Assembly: GCF_000219625.1 (NCBI RefSeq)
Contig: NC_018211.1
Location: 248,001 to 312,000 of the forward strand
Direction of reading: 5' to 3'
DNA: 64,000 bases
Origin: Zymoseptoria tritici IPO323
Taxonomy: Eukaryota; Ascomycota; Dothideomycetes; Mycosphaerellales; Mycosphaerellaceae
Below are positions 10,590 to 20,584 of this stretch, in pieces; position 1 is the first letter of the stretch; each line of letters starts with the position of its first letter. A model generated the notes under the pieces. The model saw nothing but the letters and a program-made list of their open reading frames with translations, made no database searches and was not told the origin of the DNA. The position numbers and the translations under genes are program-made.

Positions 10590-11647
10590 TCACTGCGCCG
10601 CAACAACCTCCTCCTTCCCCTTCGCAACCTCCACCTGCCTCTCCTTCGTAGCCTTATCCACCCCGAAATTCGCCGCCAACTTCTTCAACCTCTCGTACGC
10701 CTCTTGCTCCTGGACCTCCACCCCACCCGTCGCCGAGACCGCGGCCGGCAACAACACACTCTGCTCAATCTCATAATTCCTCCCTCCCGCAGAATAAATA
10801 AATTGCCCTTGCCTCTCACCATCCGCCATCAGTACAGCAACCTGTTTCCCCACCACATCCGCGGACTGCGACTCAATCCCCGCCGCTTGACAGAGCTCTT
10901 TGGGTACCAACCCTGTTTCTGTCCAGGAAGGGCCGATGGCGTTCACGCGGATGGGGAGGTTCTGTTCGATGAGGTTAGGGAGGAGGCCGCGTTGGAAGCC
11001 GAGCACGGCGTGTTTGGTTGTTGTGTAGTCTGTGACGCCGAAGGGGAGGAAAGAAGACCCGGAAGCTGTCAAGACGAGAGAGCCGGTGGTGGGCTTGCTG
11101 GATTGGGTGCGGAGGTGGTGGAGGCCGATGTAGGCGGTGTTGAGCATGCCGCGGAGGTTGATGTCGTAGACGAGAGTCGGGGGTTCGAGGAGTTTGCCGG
11201 TCGTTGGGGAGAAGAGGGATTCGAGGTAGTTGGCGCGGCCGGAGATGCCGGCGTTGGCGAAGATGTCTGGGAGAGGGAGGGTTAGGTGGAAAGGGGAGGT
11301 GGAGGAAGGGGAGTGGACGGACGGTGGATGTCCCCGTGTTTGGATCTGGCGAGGTCGAAGAGGGATAGGAGGGAGTCCCAGGATGTGACGTCGGTTGTGA
11401 GGAAGGTGAGATTGGAGTGTTGAAGGGGAGGTTCGTTGATGTCGCCCGAGACGACTTTGGCGCCGACGGAGAGGAGGACTTTGGTTGTTGCGAGGCCGAT
11501 GCCTGATGCTCCTCCTGTTGTATGGGGTTAGTCGGTGGTGGTGGCGTTGAGGATGGTGGCGTGGTGGATTGATGTACCAGTGAGAACGACGACTTGGTCT
11601 TTCAAGGAAGCGTAGTCCTTCTCTTCGATGTAGAATTGAGTGGCCAT
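10590..11647 (-). CDS. Short-chain dehydrogenase/reductase, three exons
   Basis: Predicted exons are 11647-11578, 11514-11323 and 11266-10590, giving 312 residues. The introns are 63 nt (GTACAT...GACTAAC...CAACAG) and 56 nt (GTCCGT, an unusual donor, ...CCTAAC...CCAG). Splicing restores a classical SDR: the cofactor motif TGGASGIG (residues 23-30), the NAG structural motif at 92-94, a catalytic Ser in TASGSS (about 156) and YxxxK as YTTTK (Tyr168, Lys172). It should oxidise or reduce an alcohol/ketone with NAD(P). The layout resembles fungal 15-hydroxyprostaglandin-dehydrogenase-like enzymes, but the substrate is unknown. The Lys/Glu/Val-rich tail (about residues 285-312) is an extension. It is divergent from PDX1, but I see no reason to link the functions. 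Confidence 0.8.
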
Positions 11648-12379
11648 GTTGACGGTCTTCTGCTGTGTGTTGTAAGTTGATATCGAACGAGTCTTTGTTT
11701 CAAGTATATATTCCGGTAGTATACGAATCAAGCAAGTCCTCGCCTTGGTCTCAGGATATGAACATGAACAACCTTATCACAGAAGCAGACATCGCATTCC
11801 TCTTATACCGAAGCTCATGTTCAGCTGCATACCGAGGGATCTGCCTGAGGAGTCGTGACATGTCGGCGTTGGCGAGTCCTACCGGCTCCGAACCACACTT
11901 CTCGAGGTCAATGCAGTCCTTCACTCTCGGAGATTGAGGATGACTCTACTCCGACGAACATCTCAACATGAGCACGGTGGCAGTGCCGGTCTAGGAAGGA
12001 GGTTTTAGCGTCCTTTGAAGTGAAGTCGTTCTGTCCTTTCACACCCTCGCCGTCGTAACATGTGATTGCTCGGCGTTTGTTGCCGCATTGGGAGTGTCTA
12101 TTCAGATTCCGAGATCGCGGGCGTCCGATCTGCAGGGACAATCGATGCCCCGCAGTGTCTCGTGCTTGATCTGGACCCTCGAAATGATGACTGCTACACA
12201 ATTTTCTATCAGACGATTTCGAGCAACCTCTTACGCCCTGTCAAACACATCCTTGACTCACACCTTTCATATACATCTCCCACAGACTCCTCCCTCTTGA
12301 CCACCTCAACAAATACATGCCCAGCAACGACGCACCCTCTTCCACACCACTCGCCTACCGCTCCACACTAACCACCACG
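11648..12379. promoter_or_regulatory. Divergent intergenic region SDR/PDX1
   Basis: About 730 bases holding both promoters. AGTATATATTC at about 11700-11712 is a possible TATA-like element upstream of the SDR start. An in-frame upstream ATG of PDX1 lies at 12317. No RNA gene or repeat is seen. Confidence 0.4.
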
Positions 12380-13300
12380 ATGGGAGACTCCGCCACGACC
12401 AACGGCAACGGCCACGCCGCCGCCGACAACTCCTTCGCCGTCAAAGCCGGCCTCGCCCAAATGCTCAAGGGCGGCGTTATCATGGACGTCGTCAACGCCG
12501 AGCAAGCCCGCATCGCCGAAGAAGCCGGCGCCGTCGCCGTCATGGCCCTCGAGCGCGTGCCCGCCGACATTCGCAAAGACGGCGGCGTCGCTCGCATGTC
12601 CGACCCCTCGATGATCCAAGAGATCATGGCCGCCGTCACCATTCCCGTCATGGCCAAGGCTCGCATCGGCCACTTTGTCGAGTGCCAGATCCTCCAGGCC
12701 ATCGGCGTGGACTACATTGACGAAAGCGAGGTGCTCACACCCGCCGACCCGACCCACCACGTCGACAAGAGCGTCTTCACCGCACCGTTCGTGTGTGGAT
12801 GCAGGAATCTGGGTGAGGCATTGAGGAGAATCGCAGAGGGCGCGGCGATGATCCGGACAAAGGGCGAGGCCGGCACGGGAGATGTCGTCGAGGCGGTGCG
12901 ACACATGCAGACGGTGAACCAGGAGATTGCCAAAGCCAGCACGGCAAGTGATGCGGATCTCAGGATGATGGCGCGAGAGTTGGAGTGTGACTTGGGACTG
13001 CTCAGACAGACGGCACAGCTGAAGAGATTGCCCGTGGTCAACTTCGCAGCGGGAGGTATTGCGACACCGGCGGATGCGGCGTTGATGATGCAGTTGGGTT
13101 GTGACGGTGTGTTTGTCGGCAGTGGGATTTTCAAGTCGGGCGATGCGGCGAAGAGGGCCAAGGCGATTGTGCAGGCGACTACGCACTACAATGACCCGAA
13201 GGTGTTGATGGAGGTCAGCATTGGCCTGGGTGAGGCTATGGTTGGTATCAACTGTGGAGATATGCGCGAGCAGGAGAAGTTGGCGAAGCGTGGATACTAG
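12380..13300 (+). CDS. PDX1: Pyridoxal 5'-phosphate synthase, PdxS/SNZ subunit
   Basis: 306 residues if translation starts at MGDSATTNG (12380). An in-frame ATG at 12317 would add 21 residues that family members lack. The protein is a (beta/alpha)8 barrel that makes PLP from ribose 5-phosphate, glyceraldehyde 3-phosphate and ammonia supplied by the glutaminase partner PDX2. Active-site residues visible: Asp36 in GVIMDVV, Schiff-base Lys93 in VMAKARIGH, the second lysine Lys161 in [11 protein letters not shown], and the phosphate loop [10 protein letters not shown]. In Cercospora the same gene is SOR1, needed for resistance to singlet oxygen; this comes from the family, not from the window. 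PDX2 is not in this window. The ORF is intronless and GC-rich. Confidence 0.95.
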   Translation: MGDSATTNGNGHAAADNSFAVKAGLAQMLKGGVIMDVVNAEQARIAEEAGAVAVMALERVPADIRKDGGVARMSDPSMIQEIMAAVTIPVMAKARIGHFVECQILQAIGVDYIDESEVLTPADPTHHVDKSVFTAPFVCGCRNLGEALRRIAEGAAMIRTKGEAGTGDVVEAVRHMQTVNQEIAKASTASDADLRMMARELECDLGLLRQTAQLKRLPVVNFAAGGIATPADAALMMQLGCDGVFVGSGIFKSGDAAKRAKAIVQATTHYNDPKVLMEVSIGLGEAMVGINCGDMREQEKLAKRGY

Positions 13301-13832
13301 AGTGGTGGTGCTTGAGGGTGGAATGGAGTGTGTTATTACAGCGTAGAGCGGCGTACATGGAAAATGAAAAGGCGTTCGTTTGATCGATCGAGACAATCGA
13401 GGACCACGCATTACGCGGCATGCAGACCATGCATCTGGACAGACGCAATCTCTCGCTTGTACATGGCTGTCGTCACACACGAGCACAGATGCTCGGCCTC
13501 TCCAGAGCGACCAAGCTCGTATCTGCTTCGTGACGCCAACCCGACGAATTCACTTACACTTGGGCATTCCAAGCATCAAGAGTGCACTCAACCAACATCA
13601 TCGACTTCATCTGTGTCCATCTCCAACGATACTCCATTCGGGTCGTGTTTCGAAGAAGTTGTGACTGAGGCTCGAGGTCTTCGGCCGACGATCGACTTCT
13701 CGCGTCCGATTGGCTGTACGACTTTCCACTGGCGACCTCTCGCGGCATACCACTTCCTCTACCTTCATGGTAACACGACATCTACAACATCAGCGTCGTC
13801 ATCAACTCGAGATGCATATAAGGGTAGTACGC
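13301..13832. other. Intergenic region upstream of truncated monooxygenase
   Basis: About 530 bases. I searched all plus-strand frames for the missing GxGxxG FAD-binding N terminus of the downstream gene and found none. Short open frames here have no recognisable product. Confidence 0.45.
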
Positions 13833-14738
13833 GGACCAGCAGGACGGTAAGTATCTACATTTCACACTAGTCGTCGGCGCAGACGGCCTCCAATCCAAAA
13901 CCCGCCGACAAGTCTTCGGCCTCTCAGGCGAATCCGATCGAGTTCATCGCCTAGACATCTACGGCGCCTTCTTCTCCATGCCTCGCACGGAAGCGGATGA
14001 TGACTGGCGGCGATGGTTCCACGCACCAGGCCGTCGAGGCGTGATGATTCGACCGAGTGATCGTCCCGATCGGGTGACGGTGTTTATGCACAAGAAAACC
14101 TCCTCCGACGAGGAAGCCGCGCCGTTTCAAGAGGTGGCGAGGAGTGCGTATGGCGAGACGAAAGCGCAGAAGGAATTGATGAAGGAGACGTTTAGGGGGA
14201 TGGTGTGGCAAGAGGAGAGGATTCTTCGGGAATTGGAGGACAGTGAGGATTTTTATTATAGTCCTGTGGCGCAGGTGAAGATGGAGAAGTGGAGTCGTGG
14301 ACGGGTTGTGCTGCTTGGAGACGCGGCGTGAGTTTTCCCTTCCCTCACCCTCCCGCACCGACCCTCAGCTGACTTGAGATGAACAGCCACTCCCCCTCCC
14401 CCCTCTCCGGCATGGGAACAACCCTCGCCCTTTCCGGCGCCTACAATCTCGCCGGCGCGCTGTCCACGCACCCTGACGACATCCCCGCCGCTTTGGCTCT
14501 GTACGAAGAAGCGCAGCGTCCGCTCGTGGAAGCGGGACAGAAATTGTCACCTGCCATCAATCTGCTGTATGATAGCGACTCTCCCTGGAGGGTGTGGGCG
14601 GTGAACTGGTTCGCGGCGGGGGTGTCGTATTTTGCGCCGGTGATGAAGGCTTTCTTCAAGGTGGTGGGTGGGGAGGCGAATCGAAAAGGGGTGTGGTTGA
14701 GCGAGTATGGGTTGAGGAGGGGTGAGGAGGTGATATGA
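13833..14738 (+). pseudogene. FAD-dependent monooxygenase, 5'-truncated
   Basis: The coding frame begins without an ATG at about 13833 and runs LVVGADGLQSKTRR (the middle DG motif of aromatic hydroxylases) to VVLLGDAA. A 59-nt intron follows (14328-14386; GTGAGT...GCTGAC...ACAG) and the frame continues HSPSPLSGMGTTLAL to the stop at 14738. This GD motif and the helix after it are diagnostic of the FAD monooxygenase family. The first 120-150 residues, with the Rossmann GxGxxG and GD segments, are missing: in-frame stops lie just upstream and nothing similar is found in the preceding 0.5 kb. What remains has no internal stops, so the truncation may be recent. Alternatively an unusual upstream exon was missed. 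An ATG at 13978 could give a short, probably inactive product. Confidence 0.65.
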
Positions 14739-14840
14739 GGTTCGGGTTGGAGGGATGATTGAGGAGGAAAGTTCGTCTCCTTCGCAACCCTTTCTGCTCC
14801 GGATCGAATGTTCCATGGTATCGGTTTACGAATAGATATC

Positions 14841-15134
14841 TTACATCACTCGAAACCTCACATCATCCGCAAACACACCAACGGCAGCGCGAGCATTGGC
14901 TCTCGTCGTCACATTTCCAATCCGCTGATTCACTTTTCCGACCACGCTCTTCGGCAACCCGACCATGGTACTCGCACTTTCCTCCGTCAGGACATCCCCG
15001 ATCTCCTGGTTGGTGAGCTTGGCCGCGACCAGAGTATGCAGCACGGCGGACGAGACCATGGAGTCCTCCAGGATCTGAGCTTGCTCGTCACAAAACTTGG
15101 ACCCAGCTTGTGAACAACTGCGATTGATCGTCAT
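14841..15134 (-). CDS. Possible small protein, 97 aa
   Basis: An intronless frame starting MTINRSCSQAG, preceded in frame by a stop. Codons look fungal and coding-like (many GTC, GCC, CTC, AAG, GAG, ATC), and the protein is balanced and helical-looking, for example ILEDSMVSSAVLHTLVAAKL. It has two cysteines and no signal peptide. I do not recognise it. It ends about 100 bases from the convergent truncated monooxygenase. The call rests on codon choice and length only. Confidence 0.4.
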   Translation of the reverse strand: MTINRSCSQAGSKFCDEQAQILEDSMVSSAVLHTLVAAKLTNQEIGDVLTEESASTMVGLPKSVVGKVNQRIGNVTTRANARAAVGVFADDVRFRVM

Positions 15135-15663
15135 CCCTGTCCTCTCGCGACATTCTCAGCAGCTCGACTTGAGCATTCTCTCGATCCCGGTCTCGTCTTC
15201 GACCTGGTCCAGCTCCTGCTAACTGCCTTGCCATTATCGTATGGCACCACGTCGTTGGCACGATGATTGAGTGTAAAGTCATGCGATGATCTCATTATCC
15301 TTGCGATCTCACAATCCTTGCGTCACGCATCAGGGATCTCGTTCAAAGACATTCTCGCGGTCAGATGGGAACACCGGCGCTTGGGACTGCGGCAATTGTC
15401 GGCTTTCCAGCGGCATCGAGGAGCGTGTTGGCCACGGTTGTGTCGCGAGCACTGCCTCGAAGTCCCGCGACTGGGGTTTGTTCAATCGGCTATCTACTAG
15501 CAGAACCCCTGTTGAACAACGCCGGCCTCGAAATACCGCGACGGAGTTTTGGCCAACTGACTATATTAACTCGTCTGCACCCTCTATCGTCTTGCTTTCC
15601 TCAACCGACCCTTCTCTTTAACAAAGAATAACTAAGAACGGTTTCCAAAACTCAGCATCAATT
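15135..15663 (+). promoter_or_regulatory. Upstream region of the small secreted protein gene
   Basis: About 530 bases. TATATTAA at 15562-15569, about 100 bases before the ATG, is followed by a pyrimidine-rich leader (CTTGCTTTCCTCAACC), the usual layout of a strong fungal promoter and 5' UTR. The earlier part holds only weak overlapping frames. Confidence 0.45.
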
Positions 15664-16062
15664 ATGCTCGCTATCAAGACTGCCGTCATCCTCTCCCTTG
15701 TGGCCGCCGCCGCTCATGCTGCGACCATCTATGGTGTATGTATTTACTCTCCACACTCTAATGTCTGGCATCGTACTTACCAAACCTGCAGTCATGCGAC
15801 CCGTACGACGTGACTCGAGGTTCAAATGTGGAGAACTACTGGGGCACTTGCTACGCACCCGACGGCAGCGGTGGCCAGGATTCGAGGAAGTGCAAAAAGG
15901 TATGTGGACATCGACGTGGACGTGTGACATGATGCTGTCAAGGGTCCTCACTAACGTTGGCGTGTGTTGCAGGCCAATGCATGCAGTACGCAGGACCACG
16001 ACTGCTCATTCGACCCGCTGTCCCAGGGCGCCGACCCCAACAATGATGCGGTGTGTAATTAG
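15664..16062 (+). CDS. Small secreted cysteine-rich protein, candidate effector
   Basis: Assembled from three short exons: 15664-15735, 15792-15899 and 15973-16062, in total 89 residues. The introns are 56 nt (GTATGT...CTGCAG) and 73 nt (GTATGT...CACTAAC...TTGCAG), both phase 0. Residues 1-19 are a signal peptide (MLAIKTAVILSLVAAAAHA) with a probable Ala-His-Ala cleavage site. The mature chain of about 70 residues has six cysteines, an even number that could form three disulphides, with spacings C-x17-C-x13-C-x5-C-x6-C-x16-C. It is rich in Asp, Asn and Gly. Size, secretion and cysteine content fit fungal small secreted proteins, including effectors; the function is unknown. Each exon is too short to be found by ORF length. 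Confidence 0.8.
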
Positions 16063-16604
16063 TCGAGGACATGCCACATTTCGAACCAAGAAGGCAATGC
16101 GAGGCGGTTCCGAACTTGGTGGACGAAGACCGCAATCTTGGAGTTCTTTGGAAGGAAGTGATCGAGGGCAGCTCGAAGAGAACGATGGTATTGTCCCAAT
16201 GCTTTGGTGCAGGGTGAAAGCGATGGATGAGTGGTCAATGATGGCTCGATTGCCGTATACAACGTTGTCTTGACGCCATGAGTCTCCGTCCATGTCTCTC
16301 GGTCCAATAATCTCGGTCCATGTCTCCGTCGAGCTGATAGCAAGAGTCTTCCGAGCCTATGGCAAGCGAAGGACAGCCATTGTGTGATCCCATATGTGGG
16401 ACACCTGCATCGAGCATAAATTGTGAGTGGTGAGGTTCATTCATATTCTGCACGACAAGTGTCGATCATTCCTTTCATAACCGGACAACCCGAATTGTTT
16501 CCTCAGGCAAGGGATACATTCGAACAGCCCTTCTGGTGACTCAGTGCTGTGAGACCCTGCGTCTTCTCCTACGCCTCTTCCGCTAGCACTGCTCGGTCTG
16601 ACCA
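16063..16604. other. Intergenic region
   Basis: About 540 bases between the small secreted protein gene and the 3' end of ORC2. Overlapping short frames on both strands show no motif. Near 16280-16330 the phrase CTCGGTCCAATAATCTCGGTCCATGTCTC contains a short direct repeat of TCTCGGTCCA. Confidence 0.4.
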
Positions 16605-18407
16605 TCACACGATTTCCGTCAAAACCCCTTCCAACTCTCCCCTCCCAAACGGCACAATCAACCTCTCCGTCCCGGTACTGTCGGTCCGACTCTCAATCAT
16701 ACGATGATCATGAAACTCCTTCAACAACGTCCTGAACCCAACCTCACTACTGCACACAAACTCCTCCACAGCTTTGTGGTACAACGCGCGGTACTCCACT
16801 CCCTGGCCGCCGGCGGAAGGCTGGACTTTCGTCTTCGACGCTTTGGGTTTGGCTTTGGGCTTCTTCTCCGGTCGACCTTTACCGCGGACTCGTTTAGTGG
16901 GTGTGGGGGCTTCGTTGGCGGCAACATCGTCGTCGGACGCGCCAAGGAGGGAGCCGGCATCGTCGTCTCCGCTGCCTGTAGCTCCTGCGCCGTTGGACAA
17001 AGCGAAGTCGCCTCCGCTCTCGTCCATCAATGCCAATTGCTCCGCTACCAAGATTGCGAATAAACGTCTTGCATTCTCGGGTAAACTCTTCAGCACGTAT
17101 GCCACGCCGTCTTTGCCTCCGAGTCGTCTCGTGCTCCGTCCCAGCAAAGCATTTACATCTTCTACCACATCGCCCAGTTCGAGCGTCAGCGGCGCGAAAG
17201 TCGTTGCATCATGGTAGAGGTATGGCGGACTTTGCGGATGGGAGAGGACCGGATGAAATGGAAAGGAAGGCGTATCGACTGTGCAAAGGAGAGAGATGCA
17301 AGGATGGGAGGACAAACGAGCGAGGAGGAGTGGCAGTACTGGGCTACGGCGAAGAGGAGGCGAGTCGAGGGAGTGGATAAGAAGGTGAATGTCGTGTTTT
17401 GCGGGATTCAGGATCGGGAGGAGGATGTCGAGAATTGCCGCAGGCTGGGCTGGCAAGGAGATGGACTCTGGTAGAACGGCAGATGCCAAAGTTTGGACGA
17501 TGTCTCTCGGAGTAATATTGGGAGTGTAGCCGTTCACTACCACGATTGTCGGCGACGGGCTTGACTGCTGGTAGAGATGCGTGGCGAAGGACGTAGCCAG
17601 ATTTCGCTTGGAGCCGTACCCGTAGAGACAGATGTTGAAGCCTTGGGAGAGTTCAAACGCCCATTGCGAGAATGCACTAGCATGAAGTGACTCTAGTCGA
17701 GAGATGTCATCCTGGTGAGGGTCCGTGTATGTGCTGATCTGAGTGAAGTAGTCGTCGTGGTTGAGAAGCAGACCAGGCGCGAGAGTGTTTGTGGAAGTCT
17801 TGTTGCCGCCTGCACGATTCTGGAAGAAGAACAGTTCGTGAGAAGGGAGATCCGGTGGTGGACTCGGTGTCCGCACTCGTCGTCGTCCCTTGGGTCTACC
17901 GCGTGGTTTGCCAGACTTGGAAGGAGTTGCCGTGAGATCGACCGCAATCTCGTCTTCCTCTTCATCCTCCCCATCTTCATCCTCGTCGTCCTCCTCGCCC
18001 AATATTGCCGCCGCGATCGCCTCATCCCGTGCATCCTCCTCACTATCCTCCACCTCTACCAGCTGCTTCTGCAATGTCTGTCGACTCTTTCTATGCGCCG
18101 ATCGATCATTGCGGACCGCTGTCGGTGTCTCCTCGTCCTCCTTCCCATTGACCTTCTCCTTTGCCTCCGTCGGAGTCGCGAACAAAACTTTTCTCAGCGA
18201 GCTAGGCGTGCCATCCACTGATGTGAACCCATTGACTTTGCTGGGAGTCTCCTTCAATATTGACTTTCTCTTGGAGGGTGTTTCCGCCGGTTGCACTGGA
18301 CTGGGCATGGCATTGCGGTCATCGTCGTCCTTCACACTTTGCCTCGTCTTCCTCGGGGTTGGGTCATCGTCCTCCGTTGCATCATCTGTCTTCCTTCGTT
18401 TCGGCAT
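16605..18407 (-). CDS. ORC2: Origin recognition complex subunit 2
   Basis: 600 residues in one exon. The N-terminal 190 residues are charged and disordered, with an acidic run (about 135-155) and an AT-hook-like GKPRGRPKGRRR at about residues 166-177. The conserved core starts at HELFFFQNRAGGNKTSTNTL and includes QGFNICLYGYGSKRNLATSF, the hallmark of Orc2's AAA+-like fold, whose P-loop equivalent (YGYGSKR) is degenerate. The C-terminal winged-helix region (about residues 505-600) ends EVGFRTLLKEFHDHRMIESR. Orc2 is part of the six-subunit complex that marks replication origins and recruits Cdc6/Cdt1-MCM in the nucleus. The gene is divergent from AP-2 mu with only 163 bases between the start codons. 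Confidence 0.9.
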   Translation of the reverse strand: MPKRRKTDDATEDDDPTPRKTRQSVKDDDDRNAMPSPVQPAETPSKRKSILKETPSKVNGFTSVDGTPSSLRKVLFATPTEAKEKVNGKEDEETPTAVRNDRSAHRKSRQTLQKQLVEVEDSEEDARDEAIAAAILGEEDDEDEDGEDEEEDEIAVDLTATPSKSGKPRGRPKGRRRVRTPSPPPDLPSHELFFFQNRAGGNKTSTNTLAPGLLLNHDDYFTQISTYTDPHQDDISRLESLHASAFSQWAFELSQGFNICLYGYGSKRNLATSFATHLYQQSSPSPTIVVVNGYTPNITPRDIVQTLASAVLPESISLPAQPAAILDILLPILNPAKHDIHLLIHSLDSPPLRRSPVLPLLLARLSSHPCISLLCTVDTPSFPFHPVLSHPQSPPYLYHDATTFAPLTLELGDVVEDVNALLGRSTRRLGGKDGVAYVLKSLPENARRLFAILVAEQLALMDESGGDFALSNGAGATGSGDDDAGSLLGASDDDVAANEAPTPTKRVRGKGRPEKKPKAKPKASKTKVQPSAGGQGVEYRALYHKAVEEFVCSSEVGFRTLLKEFHDHRMIESRTDSTGTERLIVPFGRGELEGVLTEIV

Positions 18408-18570
18408 GTTACCCTTGTCGTGTTCTCAAAAGTGGTGGAGGACGCGTTCTGGGAAGACGTGTAGCTCTCTATCGCTTGGCATCTCCGCCCTCTCCCCGCG
18501 ACTGCATCCCTCCTGAACCGACAATGTTGCCATAGCTTCCTCTCCTCCACCCACAACATCCTCGCCCAAA
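18408..18570. promoter_or_regulatory. Bidirectional promoter ORC2 / AP-2 mu
   Basis: Only 163 bases separate the two start codons, so both promoters and 5' UTRs must lie here or overlap the neighbouring coding region. No clear TATA box. A pyrimidine-rich run (TAGCTTCCTCTCCTCCACCC) precedes the AP-2 start. Confidence 0.55.
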
Positions 18571-19899
18571 ATGTTGTCCGGGATATTGCTCTTCAATCAA
18601 AAGGGCGAATTGCTCATCCTCCGAGCATTTCGCCAGGATATGCGACCACGCCTCGCCGACGTCTTCCGCATTCAAGTCATCAGCAACCCTCAAATCCGAT
18701 CACCAATCCTCACACTCGGCAGCACGACCTTCAGCCATATCAAGAGCGAGAACATATACATCGTAGGAGTAAGCAAGGGTAATGTCAACAGTGCACTGGT
18801 TTTCGAGTTCCTCTACAAGCTGGTCTTATTGGGAAAGAGCTACTTCGGACGATTCGACGATGAGGCCGTCAAGAGCAATTTCGTCATGGTCTATGAGCTC
18901 CTGGATGAGATCCTCGACTTCGGATACCCTCAGAATACCGAGACGGAGACGTTGAAGATGTACATCACAACGGAAGGAGTCAAGTCGGAACGTGCGATGG
19001 AGGACAGCAGCAAGATCACAATGCAAGCTACGGGAGCTCTTTCATGGCGGCGGGATAACATCAAGTACCGCAAGAACGAAGCTTTTGTGGATGTCATTGA
19101 GGATGTCAATCTGCTCGTCTCGGCTTCTGGGACCGTCCTTCGCGCGGATGTCAATGGAGCCATTGAGATGCGAGCCTACCTCTCTGGAACACCGGAATGC
19201 AAGTTCGGGCTCAATGATGCCCTTACTCTTGCGAGTGGTGCTAATGGCACCTCTCTCAACACTCTCGGACCGACTGGAAATCTCAATGGCAACAAAGCTT
19301 CGAAAGCCGCCGCAGGAAGCGTGACCCTCGAAGACGTCTCCCTACACCAATGCGTCAAGCTCAGCTCTTTCACCACCGACCGCACAGTATCCTTCATTCC
19401 GCCCGACGGCTCTTTCCAGCTCATGACATATCGCTGCAGCGAGAACATCAACCTCCCATTCAAAGTCCACGCCATTGTCAACGAGATTGGCAGAGGCAAG
19501 GTGGAGTACAGCATCGCCATCCGCTCCAACTACGGCGCAAAACTGTTCGCCACAAACGTCAGCATCCGCATACCAACACCACTCAACACCGCATCGACCA
19601 CCCACCGCACATCCCAGGGCAAGGCGAAGTACGTTCCTAGTGAGAACGTGATCGAGTGGAAAATTGCACGATTTGCCGGGCAGAGCGAATTTGTGCTGAG
19701 CGCGGAGGCGGAGCTGAGCACCATGACGACATTCAAGGCGTGGAGCCGGCCGCCATTGAGCATGCAATTCAGTTTGTTGATGTTCACGAGTTCGGGACTG
19801 CTGGTTCGGTATCTGAAGGTGTTTGAGAAGAGCAATTACAGCTCGGTCAAGTGGGTTAGGTACATGACCAGAGCTGGGAGCTATGAGATTCGATTTTGA
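18571..19899 (+). CDS. APM4: AP-2 adaptor complex subunit mu
   Basis: 442 residues and intronless. The N-terminal longin-like domain (1-140; MLSGILLFNQKGELLILRAF) is followed by TETLKMYITTEGVKSE, the linker, and the C-terminal mu-homology domain starting GALSWRRDNIKYRKNEAFVDVIE. This wording, with VLRADVNGAIEMRAYLSGTPECKFGLND, is that of AP-2 mu rather than AP-1 mu. AP-2 mu binds Yxx-phi sorting signals and phosphoinositides and links cargo to clathrin at the plasma membrane. A Gly/Asn/Thr-rich insert at about residues 222-246 is a species-variable loop. The ATG in CCAAAATG context gives the conserved N terminus. Confidence 0.93.
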   Translation: MLSGILLFNQKGELLILRAFRQDMRPRLADVFRIQVISNPQIRSPILTLGSTTFSHIKSENIYIVGVSKGNVNSALVFEFLYKLVLLGKSYFGRFDDEAVKSNFVMVYELLDEILDFGYPQNTETETLKMYITTEGVKSERAMEDSSKITMQATGALSWRRDNIKYRKNEAFVDVIEDVNLLVSASGTVLRADVNGAIEMRAYLSGTPECKFGLNDALTLASGANGTSLNTLGPTGNLNGNKASKAAAGSVTLEDVSLHQCVKLSSFTTDRTVSFIPPDGSFQLMTYRCSENINLPFKVHAIVNEIGRGKVEYSIAIRSNYGAKLFATNVSIRIPTPLNTASTTHRTSQGKAKYVPSENVIEWKIARFAGQSEFVLSAEAELSTMTTFKAWSRPPLSMQFSLLMFTSSGLLVRYLKVFEKSNYSSVKWVRYMTRAGSYEIRF

Positions 19900-20319
19900 A
19901 GAGGCGGATGAGATCACGAAGCCCAGATTGACGACTCGCTGGACATGAGAGTCGGCACGATTGCCAACAGCATGGAGCCACATACAGAATCCTCTCCTAC
20001 GCCCCAACGCAGCTCAGTCTGGTCTGGACGGCATCTCTGGACGACCAAGCGACTGTCCTCCCCACGGGTGTTGGACGCTTTGCCATCACTGCGCACCTCA
20101 TTTCGGTTCGCTGCTGTAGGCCATTTGCGGGCGTTGGTATTGATATCCAGATCAAGAAGGACCTTGGCGTCATTCATCTTGTATCGACACCAATCACTAT
20201 TACCAGCCTCCAGGCTTCTATTTGTCCCGGCTCGCCTTGCTCGCTGTTGCCCGCATAGCAGACCTCCTCCGGTTCCCTTCGCCGATTCGCCCACTCTATT
20301 ACGATCCGATCCGCGCGTT
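19900..20319. other. Intergenic region
   Basis: About 420 bases between AP-2 mu and the convergent small secreted protein gene. Overlapping short frames on both strands, none with a recognisable motif. Confidence 0.4.
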
Positions 20320-20584
20320 TCAGTTCTCGAAGGACAAATCGGGCGCGCACATGCAGTTGTTGCAGTAAGCCCCATTGCAACAGCTAGACTTGCCAGTACC
20401 TTTGCAAGCCTCTGCGCATCGGACTGTTAGCGAATCGTCTTGTCCCACCCGTGCTGCGCCGGATATTTTCACGATGAATGCAGTTGGCACCATAATCCTG
20501 TTCACGCAGCTCTGCGCTGAGCCCCTGGTTGGCGAAGAGCGTGGCAGCCATGATGAGATGGACATTACGTGTGAAGAGCTTCAT
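20320..20584 (-). CDS. Small secreted cysteine-rich protein, two exons, candidate effector
   Basis: Exon 1 is 20584-20473. A 61-nt intron (20472-20412; GTGAAA...GCTAAC...GCGCAG) shifts the frame into exon 2 (20411-20320), giving 67 residues. The N terminus MKLFTRNVHLIMAATLFA is a signal peptide with probable cleavage after GLSA (residue 24). The mature 43 residues carry seven cysteines in the pattern C-x3-C-x6-CC-x4-C-x2-C-x-C. The CC pair and crowded C terminus recall toxin-like or hydrophobin-like small proteins, but the spacing is not that of a hydrophobin. The odd cysteine number could mean a dimer or a slightly wrong splice site. Without splicing, the cysteine-rich part and the signal peptide sit in different frames. 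Function unknown; secretion is inferred. Confidence 0.6.
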
